From Candidatus Geothrix odensensis (GTDB lineage Bacteria; Acidobacteriota; Holophagae; Holophagales; Holophagaceae): DNA of 29,315 nt. Numbering within the stretch: the stretch's first letter is position 1; every line of letters begins with the position of its first letter. Shown piece by piece: positions 1-10,967 of the stretch. Position numbers and translations under genes: made by a program. The notes beneath the pieces were generated by a model that was not told the DNA's origin, made no database searches, and was given only the letters and a program-made list of their open reading frames with translations. The stretch spans positions 1 to 29,315 of the forward strand of contig JADKCH010000020.1 in the NCBI GenBank assembly GCA_016714685.1, in the 5' to 3' direction.

Positions 1-2
1 TC

Positions 3-233
3 GAATCCCTGGTGTCCCGGGAGGAGATGGCCCGGGCCGAGGATATGGGGGACTTCTTCCGCGTGCCCGCAGATACCCGCGACCTAAATTACGGAAAGTT
101 CTTCACCGAAGGGGATCCTGCCCACAGCCGGGCCGAGGAGTACCACTCCCACAACGCGCAGAGGCTGGACCTGCCGGCCATCCAGGACCTGTTGCTGACA
201 TTGGACTGCGTCCGCTCGGCGAGGGTCTCCTGA
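3..233 (+). CDS. CapD-type nucleotide-sugar epimerase/dehydratase, C-terminal fragment
   Basis: This is the last 76 codons of a gene that begins before the window. The visible tail contains the segments FFRVPADTRDLNYGKFF, YHSHNAQRLD and IQDLLLTLDCVR. These match the C-terminal part of the extended SDR enzymes of the CapD/FnlA group, which epimerise or dehydrate UDP-N-acetyl-hexosamines for capsule or O-antigen synthesis. The NAD-binding Rossmann part and the catalytic residues lie outside the window, so the exact reaction cannot be told. The gene ends 64 nt before the sugar transferase on the same strand, which suggests one surface-polysaccharide operon. Confidence 0.75.
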   Translation, partial: ESLVSREEMARAEDMGDFFRVPADTRDLNYGKFFTEGDPAHSRAEEYHSHNAQRLDLPAIQDLLLTLDCVRSARVS

Positions 234-297
234 GGATTCCCCGCGATATTGGCAAGCTCATTTGATTGAGCCTGGAAGGAAGGGGTTCCTAAGTAAC

Positions 298-900
298 ATG
301 TCCAACTTGGTCAAGCGCACCTTCGACCTGGCCGTCAGCTCCCTGCTGCTGCTGTTGATTTGGCCAGTACTCTTCGTCCTATGGGCGCTCATTCGGCTGG
401 ACACAGGGGCACCAGTCCTCTTCCGGCAGGCCCGGCCTGGCTATCGGGGTCGCTTGTTTCGAGTTTATAAATTCAGAACCATGAATGATCTTCGGGGTGC
501 TGATGGCCAACTGCTACCCGATGGTGACCGACTCACCTTCCTTGGGCGGTGGGTGCGGCGGTTGAGCCTCGATGAATTGCTCAACTGTTCAACGTGATTT
601 TGGGAGACATGAGTCTGGTCGGGCCGCGTCTCTCTTGTGCGGTATCTGGAACGCTATTCCCGGAGCAGGCCCGGCAGAGGTGAAGCCAGGGATCACTGGC
701 TGGGCTCGGGTGAACGGGCGGAATGCCATTGCAGCTGGGAGCAAAAGTTCGCACTGGATGTCTGGTATGTAGACCATCAATCCTTTTGGCTGGACCTCAA
801 GATCCTGTTGCTGACGGCGCTCAAGGTGGTCAGACGTGATGGCATCACCGCTGTTGGAGAGGCCACAGCAGTTGAGTTCAAAGGCAACCCTCAAGCTTAG
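298..900 (+). CDS. Undecaprenyl-phosphate sugar phosphotransferase, PglC/WcaJ type (frameshifted here)
   Basis: Membrane enzyme of the bacterial sugar transferase family, which moves a sugar-1-phosphate from a UDP-sugar to undecaprenyl phosphate and so starts glycan assembly. The N-terminal reading has VKRTFDLAVSS, one hydrophobic segment (about residues 14-34) and the family signature VLFRQARPGYRGRLFRVYKF. The rest of the domain lies in other frames: LSLDE..QLFNV..GDMSLVGPR near 560-625, then VKPGITGWARVNGRNA near 680-730, and QKFALDVWYVDHQSFWLDLKILLLTALKVV at 742-830. At least three indels (about 580, 630 and 660-740) are needed to restore one chain of about 200 residues, which is the size of a monotopic PglC-like enzyme. 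ATG at 298 is preferred over an in-frame TTG at 262 because the family normally starts just before the KR-FD motif. Sequence error or real decay are both possible. Confidence 0.75.
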
Positions 901-921
901 TAATGCCATTGGTGGGGAATT

Positions 922-938
922 GACCCAAAGGATGGGTC
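922..938. terminator. Short inverted repeat between two convergent genes
   Basis: GACCCA and TGGGTC are perfect complements around a 5-nt loop. They lie between the end of the sugar transferase (+, stop at 898-900) and the end of the acyltransferase (-, stop at 950). The site suits a shared terminator, but neither strand has a T-run after the stem, so this is weak. Confidence 0.3.
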
Positions 939-949
939 CGAGGTGACTT

Positions 950-1587
950 CTATTTTTTCTGTAGTGGCTTTGCATGAATGCCTACCACGGTCTGTCCTGG
1001 TTCCACGGGTCTGCTCACCACTGCGCCTGCCCCAATTGTGGCGTTATCTCCAATTTCAATGTATTGCAGGACCTGCTCGCATGCCCAAGACCCCAGGCAA
1101 TCGGACCCCCTGAGATGTTCACGGTTGGATTAAGAACCGCACCGGCACCGATGACGGACTCATGCCCGATGGTACATGAGATTGACCATCGAGAATCGAC
1201 GAAAGTGATGTTCACCGTCGCGATGGAGCCGGCACATAGCACGACCCCATGTTCAATTTCGGCAGTCTCTTGATCGAATCGCATGCTTGGGTGGACGAGT
1301 AAGGCCAGGAGTGGTCTGGGAACTCCTCTCGAGCATTTCGGAGAGCCGAGTTTGACCTGTAAGTACAATCCCAAACGCCAACCCATCAATCGCCTGCGGA
1401 TGGGAATGCAACCCTCAAAATCCCCAAGCACCTTATCCCTAGAGTCGGTGTCGTTTAAGTGCTCCAGGTCGCTAACCAGGTAACCGGCGAGGTCGTAGGT
1501 TAGTGGAACGGCATTGATGTCCCAAGTGGCTGCAACTTCGCGGGCAAATCCACCTGCGCCGACGATGGCAATTTTCATTCGGCTCAT
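950..1587 (-). CDS. PglD/NeuD-type sugar O/N-acyltransferase (frameshifted here)
   Basis: The N-terminus MKIAIVGAGGFAREV is the nucleotide-sugar-binding fold of the PglD_N family. The C-terminal half has the hexapeptide-repeat (left-handed beta-helix) pattern typical of these trimeric acyltransferases: IEHGVVLCAGSIATVNI, CTIGHESVIGAGAVLNP. Such enzymes acetylate a UDP-4-amino sugar or sialic-acid precursor using acetyl-CoA. The frame is lost around 1320-1420, where an alternative frame reads GLAFGIVLTGQTRLSEML, and again near 1110. After the second shift another frame reads QYIEIGDNATIGAGAVVSRP and stops at 950-952, so the true end is 950. Restored length is about 210 residues, normal for the family. 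It converges on the PglC-like transferase and follows the aminotransferase on its own strand, a natural pair for 4-acetamido sugar synthesis. Confidence 0.75.
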
Positions 1588-1625
1588 GCCAGTCTCCCAG
1601 GCGGATCAACGGAATATTACAATAG

Positions 1626-2820
1626 TTACTTGGCCGCTCCATTCAATTCCTGGATGAGAAGTCTGGAGGCATGGAGCATCAAGTCTGGAGTTAATCCGGG
1701 GTGGACCAGGAACATCATGCTCGTCTTACCAAGTTGGTTGGCGCCTTTCAGGGCTGAGACTGGGCCAAGGTTCGCGTCCAGAAAGGCCTTCTCCCGGTAT
1801 ATCTCACTCGCTACCGCTGAAGCAGGGACCGCCCTGGTTCGCGACTTCGATCATGATGCGATCCCGGTTCCTCCGATTTCAGGGCTCCGGTCGCAGGTAG
1901 ACGTAGGCCTTATATGCAGCATGGCCAAAGTCTGGGATCGGCGCCTGGGAATGCGGAGGTGTGGAAGATGCCCCAGGGCATCAAACAGCGTGTTCATGTG
2001 CTCTCGCCGGGTCTGGTCCACTCTGGCAGCTTCCGGAGTTGCATGCGCCCAATGGCCGCCTGCATCTCGGTCATGCGCCAGTTGGTGCCGAAGGACTCAT
2101 GCAGCCAGCGGTAGCCGGGGCCGTGCTCACGGTGGTAGACCGCGTCGAAGCTCTTGCCGTGATCTTTGAACTCCCAGGCGCGACGCCACACATCCTCATC
2201 ATTGGTGGTGAGCATGCCGCCTTCGCCACCGGTGGTGATGATCTTGTCCTGGCAGAAGGAAAAGCAGCCCAGGTGGCCAATGCCGCCCACTGGGCGGCCC
2301 TTGTAGGTGGCACCATTTGCCTGAGCGCAGTCCTCGATGACCTTCAGGCCGTGCCGTTCAGCCAGCGCCAGGATGGGATCCATGTCGCAGGGCCAGCCGG
2401 CGAGATGGACGGCGATGATGGCTCTGGTCTTCAGGGTAATGACCTGGGCAATGGTCTCGGCCGTGAGGTTGCCGCTGTCAGGGTCAACATCGGCCAGCAC
2501 GGGGACGCAACCGCGCATGACCACACAGCTGGCGCTGGCAATGAAAGTTCGTGGGGTAGTAATGACCTCGGAGCCCGGAGGGATGCCGAGGGCGAACGGG
2601 CCAGTTCAGGGCGTCGGTCCCGTTCGGCGGGGCCACGGCGTATTGCACCGGCGGCTGCAGCATATTCCTCCTCGAAAAGCCGGCCCTCCTCTCCCTGTCC
2701 AGTAGTTCCCTTGCCCGACTTCAAGACCGCCGTCGCAGCATCGATCTCGTCCTGCGCATAGTGTGGCCAGGGTGGGTAAGGTGCTGCGGCCGGGGGTCGG
2801 GCTTGAGATTCCTTGGCCAT
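1626..2820 (-). CDS. DegT/DnrJ/EryC1/StrS family PLP-dependent sugar aminotransferase (frameshifted here)
   Basis: Aminates a UDP- or dTDP-keto-sugar using glutamate and pyridoxal phosphate. The start MAKESQARPP..YPPWPHYAQDEI is followed by a broken version of the K(V)NYWTG.EG signature. A second frame then gives a long clean stretch: VLADVDPDSGNL, IEDCAQANGATYKG, and FSFCQDKIITTGGEGG with the presumed PLP-binding lysine (QDK), then NWRMTEMQAAIGRMQL. The tail SRLLIQELNGAAK ends at the stop at 1626-1628. Restored length is about 398 residues, normal for the family. Indels lie near 2430-2730 and 1650-1995. It ends 38 nt before the PglD-like gene, so both are probably one transcript. The QDKIITTGGEGG version is not the usual PglE one, so the exact sugar is uncertain. 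Confidence 0.8.
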
Positions 2821-2962
2821 GCGGAAAGTTCTCCGGTGAAAATACGATTCTTACGCATTGTGGACGTCATTGCGGTAGCCGACGCAGCCTTTGTGACCAA
2901 GGACGCGACCTACGAAGGAACTTGGACCAGCCACCCCGGCTGTGCACCCAGCCCAGTACCGT

Positions 2963-2998
2963 CAAAAAGAGAAGAGGCCCGAATGGGCCTCTTCTTCT
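2963..2998 (-). terminator. Rho-independent terminator of pnp
   Basis: GAAGAGGCCC (2971-2980) pairs perfectly with GGGCCTCTTC (2985-2994) around a GAAT loop. Read on the minus strand the stem is followed by TCTTTTTGAC, a U-rich tail. It begins about 20 nt beyond the pnp stop codon, so pnp transcription very likely ends here and does not run into the aminotransferase. Confidence 0.88.
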
Positions 2999-3014
2999 CT
3001 CATTCGGTAGATGG

Positions 3015-5183
<2,169 letters not shown>

Positions 5184-5192
5184 GCAGTCTCC

Positions 5193-5208
5193 CGGGCCCT
5201 CGGGCCCG
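5193..5208 (-). promoter_or_regulatory. Hairpin in the pnp leader next to the ribosome-binding site
   Basis: CGGGCCC (5193-5199) and GGGCCCG (5202-5208) are perfect complements, giving a very GC-rich stem with a small CGAG-type loop. It sits 9 nt before the pnp ATG, and the GGGAG ribosome-binding site shares its first base with the foot of the stem. In enterobacteria pnp is autoregulated through a leader hairpin. Whether this stem has that role is inference. Confidence 0.45.
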
Positions 5209-5355
5209 CGGTGGCTCCCCCAGATCCCAGGTACCGACCCGGGTCTCCTGCGATCGCTCCATGAAACCCGTCCGCCGAGTCCTGGATCAGGAGGGGGAGG
5301 TGGGCTTCCTGCAGAGGTCGCCGCCGAAGGGGAGCAGGTGAAAATCGGCCTGTCC

Positions 5356-5364
5356 AGTGTAGCA
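5356..5364 (-). promoter_or_regulatory. pnp: Candidate extended -10 promoter for pnp
   Basis: The minus strand reads TGCTACACT, an extended -10 (TGn plus TACACT, 4 of 6 to consensus). It lies in the 193-bp gap between the dehydratase and pnp, about 170 nt before the pnp start. I see no convincing -35 box. Confidence 0.3.
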
Positions 5365-5376
5365 CGGGGGGCAGAT

Positions 5377-7300
5377 TCAGCCCTTTCCGGCGCCCTCGGT
5401 GTAAACCGGGTAGGAACCCGACCTTTTCCGCCTGAGGAACTCCTCCCCGAACCGGCCCAGGCCGATGGGGGAGGGGGTATAGGTGGGGATAATCTCCTTG
5501 AGGAGACGCAGGACCTCTTTCTGTCTGCGGCCATCGGGAAGGATGGCGGCCCCCTGGAGGGCATGGAGGCAGACGTCAAAGTCGCAGGCTCCTCCCGGGC
5601 TGGGGCTGGCCTCAAAGACCTTGGGGTGGACATCCGTGCGGGCCCGCTCCCCATCAGTAAAGAGCTCTTCGTAGAGCTTCTCGCCGGGGCGGATGCCCGT
5701 GAACTGGATCTCGATGTCCTGGCCGGGGGTCAGGCCGGAGAGGCGGGCCATGTCTTCGGCCAAGTCCACGATCCGCACCGGCTCGCCCATGTCCAGTACG
5801 TAGACCTGGCCGTTGGCGCCCAGGACTCCCGCCTGCAGCACGAGCTGACTGGCCTCCGGAATGGTCATGAAGTACCGGGTCATCTCGGGATCCGTCACCG
5901 TGATGGGGCCACCCAGCCGGATCTGCTCCCGGAAAATGGGAATGACACTGCCCCGGCTGCCCAGCACGTTGCCAAAGCGTACGCTGACATAGCGAGTGCC
6001 CTCGGGTGCCCGGGAGGATGCGGCGGTGACCAGGTGTTCCGCCACCCGTTTGGTGGCACCCAGGACATTGGTGGGATTGACGGCCTTGTCCGTGGAGATG
6101 TTCACAAAGCTGTGGACACCGCTGGCCAAGCTGGCTTCCACCACGTTCCGAGTGCCAAATATGTTGTTCTCAACCGCCTCACCCGGGTGTACCTCTAGGT
6201 AAGGCACGTGCTTGTGGGCGGCCGCATGGAACACCACCCCGGGCTTCCAGCGGTCGAACACCTGAGCCAGGCGGTGGGGATTGCGGATGTCGCAGAGTTC
6301 CAGGGAGAGGGGCTGGGTGGGATAGATGGCGCGCAGGGCCCGTTCTGATTCCCACAGGCTGTTCTCGCCGCGGCCGAGAAGTACGATGCGCGCGGGCTTG
6401 AAGGTGGCCACCTGTCGGGCGATTTCACTGCCAATGGAGCCGCCGCCTCCCGTGATGAGCAAGATCTCATCTTCCAACACCAGACTCAGAGAACTCTGGT
6501 CAAGCTGAACTGGGGCACGGCGGAGCAGGTCCTCGATGGAGATGTTCCTCAGCTCTGGCCGCCAGTTTCTAGGGCCGAGCAAATCATAGATTCCCGGGAC
6601 AGTCTTGATGGAGACCTCGGTCGGACGTAATACGTCATTCAAGGACCGAATGGCGTGGCCAGGGGCGCTTGGTATGGCCAGGATGACCTGGGTGATTCCC
6701 TCCTCCTTGATCAGCTGGGGCAGCTGCTGGGAGGTGCCGAGCACGGGAATGCCCTGAATCCGGATGCCCTGTTTTTCGAGGGCATCATCGATGAAACCCA
6801 CGATGCGACTGCCCAACTCGAGGTGCCGGGAGAGCTCCTGGGAGACGAGCAGACCCGCTCGACCCGCGCCGACCACCAGGGTGCGGTGGTGAATCATGCC
6901 TTCGGCTGCTGCGGCCTCGCGGAGGCCCCGATCATGCCAGGCCCGGACGACCCCGCGGAGGAGGAGCCACCCGCCCCGGTGCTCAAGGTGGCTGCCAGCA
7001 CAGCCTCGATGTTGAAATGCACACTCGAAAGCAGGAGCCCGTTGCCCCCATCAGACGGATGGCATCCCGGAAGCCGATGAAGCGGTAGTGCTGCCAACTG
7101 AGTTGGAAGACCAGATTCACCAGGAGGGCGATGGCCATCCAGTTGATGGCCCAGCCTGGATGAAGGACCTCGGGAGTGAAGGTGCGGACACAAACGGCCC
7201 AAGCCAGCCCTGCAAGAAAAATGTCCAGGCCCAGCTTCACGAAACGGCGTACCAGGGGTTTGCGAATCTGAGAGAAAAATGGAATTGCCAGCGGAGGCAT
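5377..7300 (-). CDS. Membrane-bound nucleotide-sugar 4,6-dehydratase, WbpM/PglF/FlaA1-like (frameshifted near the N-terminus)
   Basis: The cytoplasmic part is complete. An N-terminal Rossmann-like domain (TLVVGAGRAGLLVSQEL) is followed by the SDR domain with ILLITGGGGSIGSEIARQ as NAD-binding loop, and STDKAVNPTNVLGATKR, which carries the active-site lysine and the Met/Thr-for-Tyr arrangement of the UDP-GlcNAc 4,6-dehydratase group. VRFGNVLGSRGSVIPIF and GIRPGEKLYEEL follow. This family makes UDP-4-keto-6-deoxy sugars, the first step to bacillosamine and related sugars. The membrane part (LGLDIFLAGLAWAVCV, WMAIALLVNLVFQLSW, VHFNIEAVLAATL) is read in other frames, with indels at about 6900-6990 and 7040, so the restored protein is about 640 residues. 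ATG at 7300 is preferred; an in-frame TTG lies at 7342. Confidence 0.85.
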
Positions 7301-7413
7301 GGGCCAGCCCTTCAGCGATCCTGGTTGCGAAGATTCAGGCAACCCGATTTTGAATAAAATCCAGCACCAAACATGACAGGGGAATCAGGACACCACGAGC
7401 GCAATTATGCTAC

Positions 7414-9881
7414 CTACCTTTGGATCGCGTTCCAGAGCAGGGCGATGGGGGTCAGGGCCTGGAGGTTGTCCTGCCAGGTGGTGTTCACCCGGAAGCGCTG
7501 GGGCACCAGCACTGCATCTCCGGGCTCCACGTCCTTGGACTCGACCCAGGCGTCAATCACCCGGCCGTCGGCCTTCAGGAGCCGCACCTGATGCTGGTCG
7601 GCGTTCCGGGTGTACCCGCCCGCCAGCTTGATGACATCACGCACGGTGTCGCCCTTCTGCACGCGGAAGGTGGCGAAGGGGCTGGCGACCTCGCCGACCA
7701 CATAGGCGCTCTCGGCCCGGCGGGGGATGATGATCCGGTCGCCATCCAGCAGCTCCACATCGCGACGAAGGTCGCCCCCCAGGGCAGCCTCGAAATCCAC
7801 CACCAGACGGTTGGTGGTGCCGCTGGCAAGGCCATGGAGGAGCGGGGTGGGCAGCAGGGTGCCCAAATCCTTGGTGCGCTTGGTTTCACTGAGGCGCTGG
7901 AGGATCTCGTTGAGCCCCTGGCCCGTGGGGTCCAGATCGTTGACGCCCACCTTCTTGAGATCGCCCTGTGAGATGTCCCGATCCTTGAGGGCATTGCGGA
8001 GGAAGATCCCCCCCTTGGGCATGGCATCCGGGGTGAGGCCCCCGGCGCGTTCGATGAGCTGGCGGAGGGTGAAGTGCTTGTCCGTGAGGACGTAGGGGCC
8101 GGGGCGCTGGACCTGGCCGGAGATCGTGACGGTGCGGTGCACCTTGAAGTCGGGGATCTCGTAGAGGGTGATCAGGTCGAAGGGGCTCAGGCGGGGATTG
8201 AGGTTGGGGTCGGACAGGCCAGGGGCGGTGTGCTCCTCGGTGTAGAGCAGCTTCGTGAGGTCCAGCCGCTGGATCGATCCAGGCTTGCCGTCGGGCTCGA
8301 AGTGGGCGAGCTCGGCATAGAACCGGTCGGCGTTGAGGCTTGGAACCCCGGCCTGGAAGATCAGGTCCGAGGCCCGCATCCGGTCGTGCCAGTCGTAGGT
8401 TCCAGGCTTGGCGAAGGGGCCCAGGACCTGACCGTCCGCTTCAGGCGGAGGTCGTCCACCTTGAACAGCTCCACGCGGTCCCGGGGCTGGAGGGCGAGGT
8501 TGTGGGCAGGGTCCTTCTGCAGCGCCTTCGCCAGGTTGAAGGACAGCAGCTCAGTGCTCTGGTCGTCGCGGGTCCGCAGGATCTGGCCTCGTCCCATGTT
8601 GGTATTGGGCTGGATCTGATTGGGGCTCATCAACAGGTCGTTCACGGTCATGACGGTGCGGTAGGCGTACTTTCCAGGAACCCTGGCGTGACCCGCCACC
8701 TCCACGACGCCCTCGGTCCACTCGGCTCGCGTCATGGCCACCAGGCGGTCGTTGGGGAAGAGCCTGCGGGCCCTGAGGGATCCCTCGGAGAAGGGGAGAT
8801 TCTCCACGTTGATCAGACCGTTCGGGTCGGTCCGGCGCAGCGTGATCAAGCTCTGGTAGGCACTTGGGGTGAGGCCCCCGATGAACTGGATGGCATCCCA
8901 GGCGGTCTCCTGGGGCTGCAGTTCAACGAGCACCCCAGGGTTGTCCTTGTTGACGGGGGAGGTGGCCACCCGGACGAAGGCGCCGTCGAAGAGCACCTGG
9001 CTGGCCACGATGGGGACGAAGAGGGTGTCGCCATCCCGCAGGAGCAGGCTCTCCATGCCCAGGCCCTTGAAGCGCAGGGGGTAGAGATCCAGGGTCTGGA
9101 GCACCTTCCCGTCACGGATCAGCTGGATGTTGCGGGTGGTGCCGAAGGGGCTGGGGCCGCCCGAGACCGTCAAGGCATTCAGCAGGGAGGTGAGGCTGGG
9201 GACCACGTAGGAGCCCGGTCGGTAGACCTCTCCCAAAACGAAGATGCGCACATCGCGGGTCTTCATGAACTGGAGGTCCACACGGCTGCGGGAGAAGAGG
9301 CTGTTCACCAATTTCTGGATCTGCTGACGGGCGTCCCCGAGTCTCAGGCCTGCCACGTGGACGCTGCCGACTTTGGGCACGGTGATGTCGCCGGTCCGAT
9401 CCACCACGAGGGGCAGGTCGAAGGTGGCACTGCCGAACACGTAGAGCATCATCGCGTCACCGGTGCCCAGGCGGTAGTCATCCGACACGCTGGCCACGGC
9501 GCTCTGGCGGAAGGTGCTGCTGCCCGCGAAGAGATCCGAGGCCAGGATGAACGGGCCCTTGTAGGCCTTCTTCAGGTCCTTGATCTCCCGGTCCACCTGG
9601 CGGTCCAGATCCGTCTCGGAGCCCTTTTCTCCCGCCGGCAGGGCCGCCAGTACGTCCTTCGCGGTGGGCACGGGGTCTGACCCCTGGGGGACCGGCTCGC
9701 CTTGAGGTGGGGCCTGGGGCGCCGTGGGGGCGAGCTGGCCAGGCAAGGTGACACCGGGCAGGCCGGGCACGGTCGGGGCCGGTCCGGCGGGTGCCGGGGC
9801 TCCCTGGGCACCCAGCGACAGGGTCAATCCGAGGACAGTCAGAAGCCGAAGGACATGGAAAGGATTGGACAGAGCGCTCAT
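7414..9881 (-). CDS. Polysaccharide export protein with several SLBB domains (Wza/outer-membrane auxiliary type; one frameshift)
   Basis: The product starts MSALSNPFHVLRLLTVLGLTLSLGAQG, a signal peptide, followed by a Pro/Ala-rich linker to about residue 70. Next comes the polysaccharide export domain (YRLGTGDAMMLYVFGSATFD, DRTGDITVPKVGSVHVAGL). It is followed by at least four SLBB-like repeats with the G-x-V/A..PG.Y pattern: VLGEVYRPGSYVVPSL, VAGHARVPGKYAYRTV, ISGQVQRPGPYVLTDK and VVGEVASPFATFRVQKGD. The protein probably forms or caps an outer-membrane capsule channel. One base is missing near 8430: the chain reads DLRLKRTV and continues in the next frame from about GPFAKPGTYDWHDRMRAS. Restored length is about 822 residues, much longer than a Wza. 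No Wzc-like kinase is in the window. Confidence 0.87.
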
Positions 9882-9953
9882 CTGAACTTCTCCGCGGATG
9901 GATCACCCTGAATCAGGTTGGGTTGCCTCGCATGCCTGCTGGATGCACCCCCA

Positions 9954-9962
9954 AGAATAGCA
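9954..9962 (-). promoter_or_regulatory. Possible extended -10 for the polysaccharide export gene
   Basis: The minus strand reads TGCTATTCT (TGn plus TATTCT, 4 of 6), 73 nt before the start codon in the divergent gap with queD. There is no recognisable -35, so this is tentative. Confidence 0.25.
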
Positions 9963-9999
9963 GGCGCCGGGCGAGTCGCCGGGACCGGGGCGCAGGCGT

Positions 10000-10005
10000 T
10001 ACAAT
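10000..10005 (+). promoter_or_regulatory. queD: Possible -10 box of queD
   Basis: TACAAT (5 of 6 to TATAAT) lies 33 nt before the GTG start at 10038. No good -35 is visible 16-18 nt upstream. If used, transcription would begin within or just before the hairpin at 10010-10029. Confidence 0.35.
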
Positions 10006-10009
10006 GAAC

Positions 10010-10033
10010 GGCCCCGCCGCTGCGGGGCCTTTT
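10010..10033 (+). terminator. Terminator-like hairpin in the queD leader
   Basis: GGCCCCGC (10010-10017) and GCGGGGCC (10022-10029) pair perfectly around CGCT and are followed by TTTT. By form this is a rho-independent terminator on the + strand, but no + strand gene precedes it; the gene to the left runs the other way. It ends 4 nt before the queD start region. Confidence 0.5.
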
Positions 10034-10037
10034 CATC

Positions 10038-10394
10038 GTGAGTGCCATGATCCTGCGTAAAGAGTACTGGTTCGAAGCCGCCCACTTCATCTACAACCAC
10101 CCGGGCAAGTGCCGGAACCTGCACGGCCACAGCTACAAGCTCTTCGTGCTGCTGGAGGGCCAGGTGAACGCCGAGACGGGCATGATCATCGACTTCGACG
10201 ACCTGTCGAAGGTGGTGGTCGAGAAGGTCATCTCGAAGCTCGACCACCGCTTCCTCAATGACCTGATCCCCCTCTCCACCGCCGAGAACATCTCGGTGTG
10301 GATCTGGGAGCAGCTGAAGCCCGAGCTGCCCGCGCTCTGCCAGATCGAGGTCTACGAGACCACCGACAACTGCGTGATCTACCGGGGGGCCTGA
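10038..10394 (+). CDS. queD: 6-carboxytetrahydropterin synthase (QueD / 6-pyruvoyl-tetrahydropterin synthase family)
   Basis: Converts 7,8-dihydroneopterin triphosphate to 6-carboxy-tetrahydropterin, the second step to queuosine and other 7-deazaguanines. The 118-residue product has the zinc ligands His16 (FEAAHF) and His29/His31 (LHGHSYK), the catalytic Cys25 (PGKCRNLHGH), the conserved LDHRFLND and the late glutamate in VYETTDNC. The length is typical of QueD. The start is GTG at 10038 or ATG at 10047 (3 codons later); the sequence does not decide. It is followed after 1 nt by the lipoprotein gene. No queC, queE or queF is in the window. Other pterin-synthase paralogues share these motifs, so the queuosine role rests on family resemblance. 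Confidence 0.9.
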   Translation: MSAMILRKEYWFEAAHFIYNHPGKCRNLHGHSYKLFVLLEGQVNAETGMIIDFDDLSKVVVEKVISKLDHRFLNDLIPLSTAENISVWIWEQLKPELPALCQIEVYETTDNCVIYRGA

Positions 10395-10395
10395 G

Positions 10396-10896
10396 ATGCG
10401 ACGCCTCCTCGTCCTCCCCGCCCTGCTGGTCCTGGTCGGCTGCGATGCCCTCAGCCCGGCCCTGAAGTACGAGCAGGCGGCCCGGCAGCTGCGGTTCACC
10501 CTGGACCGCGTGGAGCCGAGGATCGAGCTGGCCTTCCCCCTGGAGCAGTCGCGCCTGCGCCTGCGCCTCGAGGTGGGCGTGGACAACCCCTCGGACCAGC
10601 GCCTGCGCACCCGGCGGGTGGCGGGGGACCTGAAGCTGAGCGCCAAGGGCGCCGACCACGCTCTGGGTTCCGTGAGCTTTCCGGAGGGCGCCGACCTCGC
10701 CCCCAAGGGCCGCAGTGTCCTCAAGGTGGATGTGACGCTGGGCTACAGCGACCTGAAGACCGCCTGGGGCCCGCTGTCCGGCGCGGTCATGCGCCATGAG
10801 CCCGCCACCTGGAGTCTGGCCGGCGAGGCCCGCTTCGAGATCCTGGGCATCGAGTTCGGCGTGCCCTTCCGCACCAGCAAGGGCAGTGGCTCATGA
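10396..10896 (+). CDS. Small lipoprotein, LEA14/WHy-like
   Basis: The 166-residue product starts MRRLLVLPALLVLVGCDAL: a short hydrophobic signal with lipobox LVGC and Cys16 as the lipidated residue. Asp at +2 would favour retention in the inner membrane if the enteric Lol rule applies here. The mature part is a single beta-rich domain (LRLRLEVGVDNPSDQRLRTRRVAGDLKLS, LAPKGRSVLKVDVTLGYSDL) whose pattern, VxNPS followed by alternating strands, resembles LEA type 2/WHy domain proteins. It is packed 1 nt behind queD, so the two are probably cotranscribed, although no functional link is obvious. The family call is by pattern only. Confidence 0.65.
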   Translation: MRRLLVLPALLVLVGCDALSPALKYEQAARQLRFTLDRVEPRIELAFPLEQSRLRLRLEVGVDNPSDQRLRTRRVAGDLKLSAKGADHALGSVSFPEGADLAPKGRSVLKVDVTLGYSDLKTAWGPLSGAVMRHEPATWSLAGEARFEILGIEFGVPFRTSKGSGS

Positions 10897-10934
10897 CGCT
10901 GATTCGTGCCTTTCCCAATTAGGTGATGGTTCAG

Positions 10935-10951
10935 GCAGGCTCCTGCATACT
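10935..10951 (+). promoter_or_regulatory. Possible operator/promoter of the mntA-hepT pair
   Basis: GCAGG (10935-10939) and CCTGC (10942-10946) form an inverted repeat that runs directly into CATACT (10946-10951), a weak -10-like hexamer, 17 nt before the preferred mntA ATG. Toxin-antitoxin pairs are commonly autoregulated at such a site, but the sequence support is thin. Confidence 0.22.
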
Positions 10952-10967
10952 CATGGGTGGTGATGCC

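Noticed and set aside
5184..5654. N-terminal extension of pnp by 157 codons
   Set aside because: Arg/Pro/Ser-rich with no homology; the PNPase start and a good ribosome-binding site are at 5183.
7346..7361. GATTTT-GAAT-AAAATC inverted repeat upstream of the dehydratase
   Set aside because: AT-only stem of 6 bp in an AT-rich gap; likely chance, with no matching promoter boxes.
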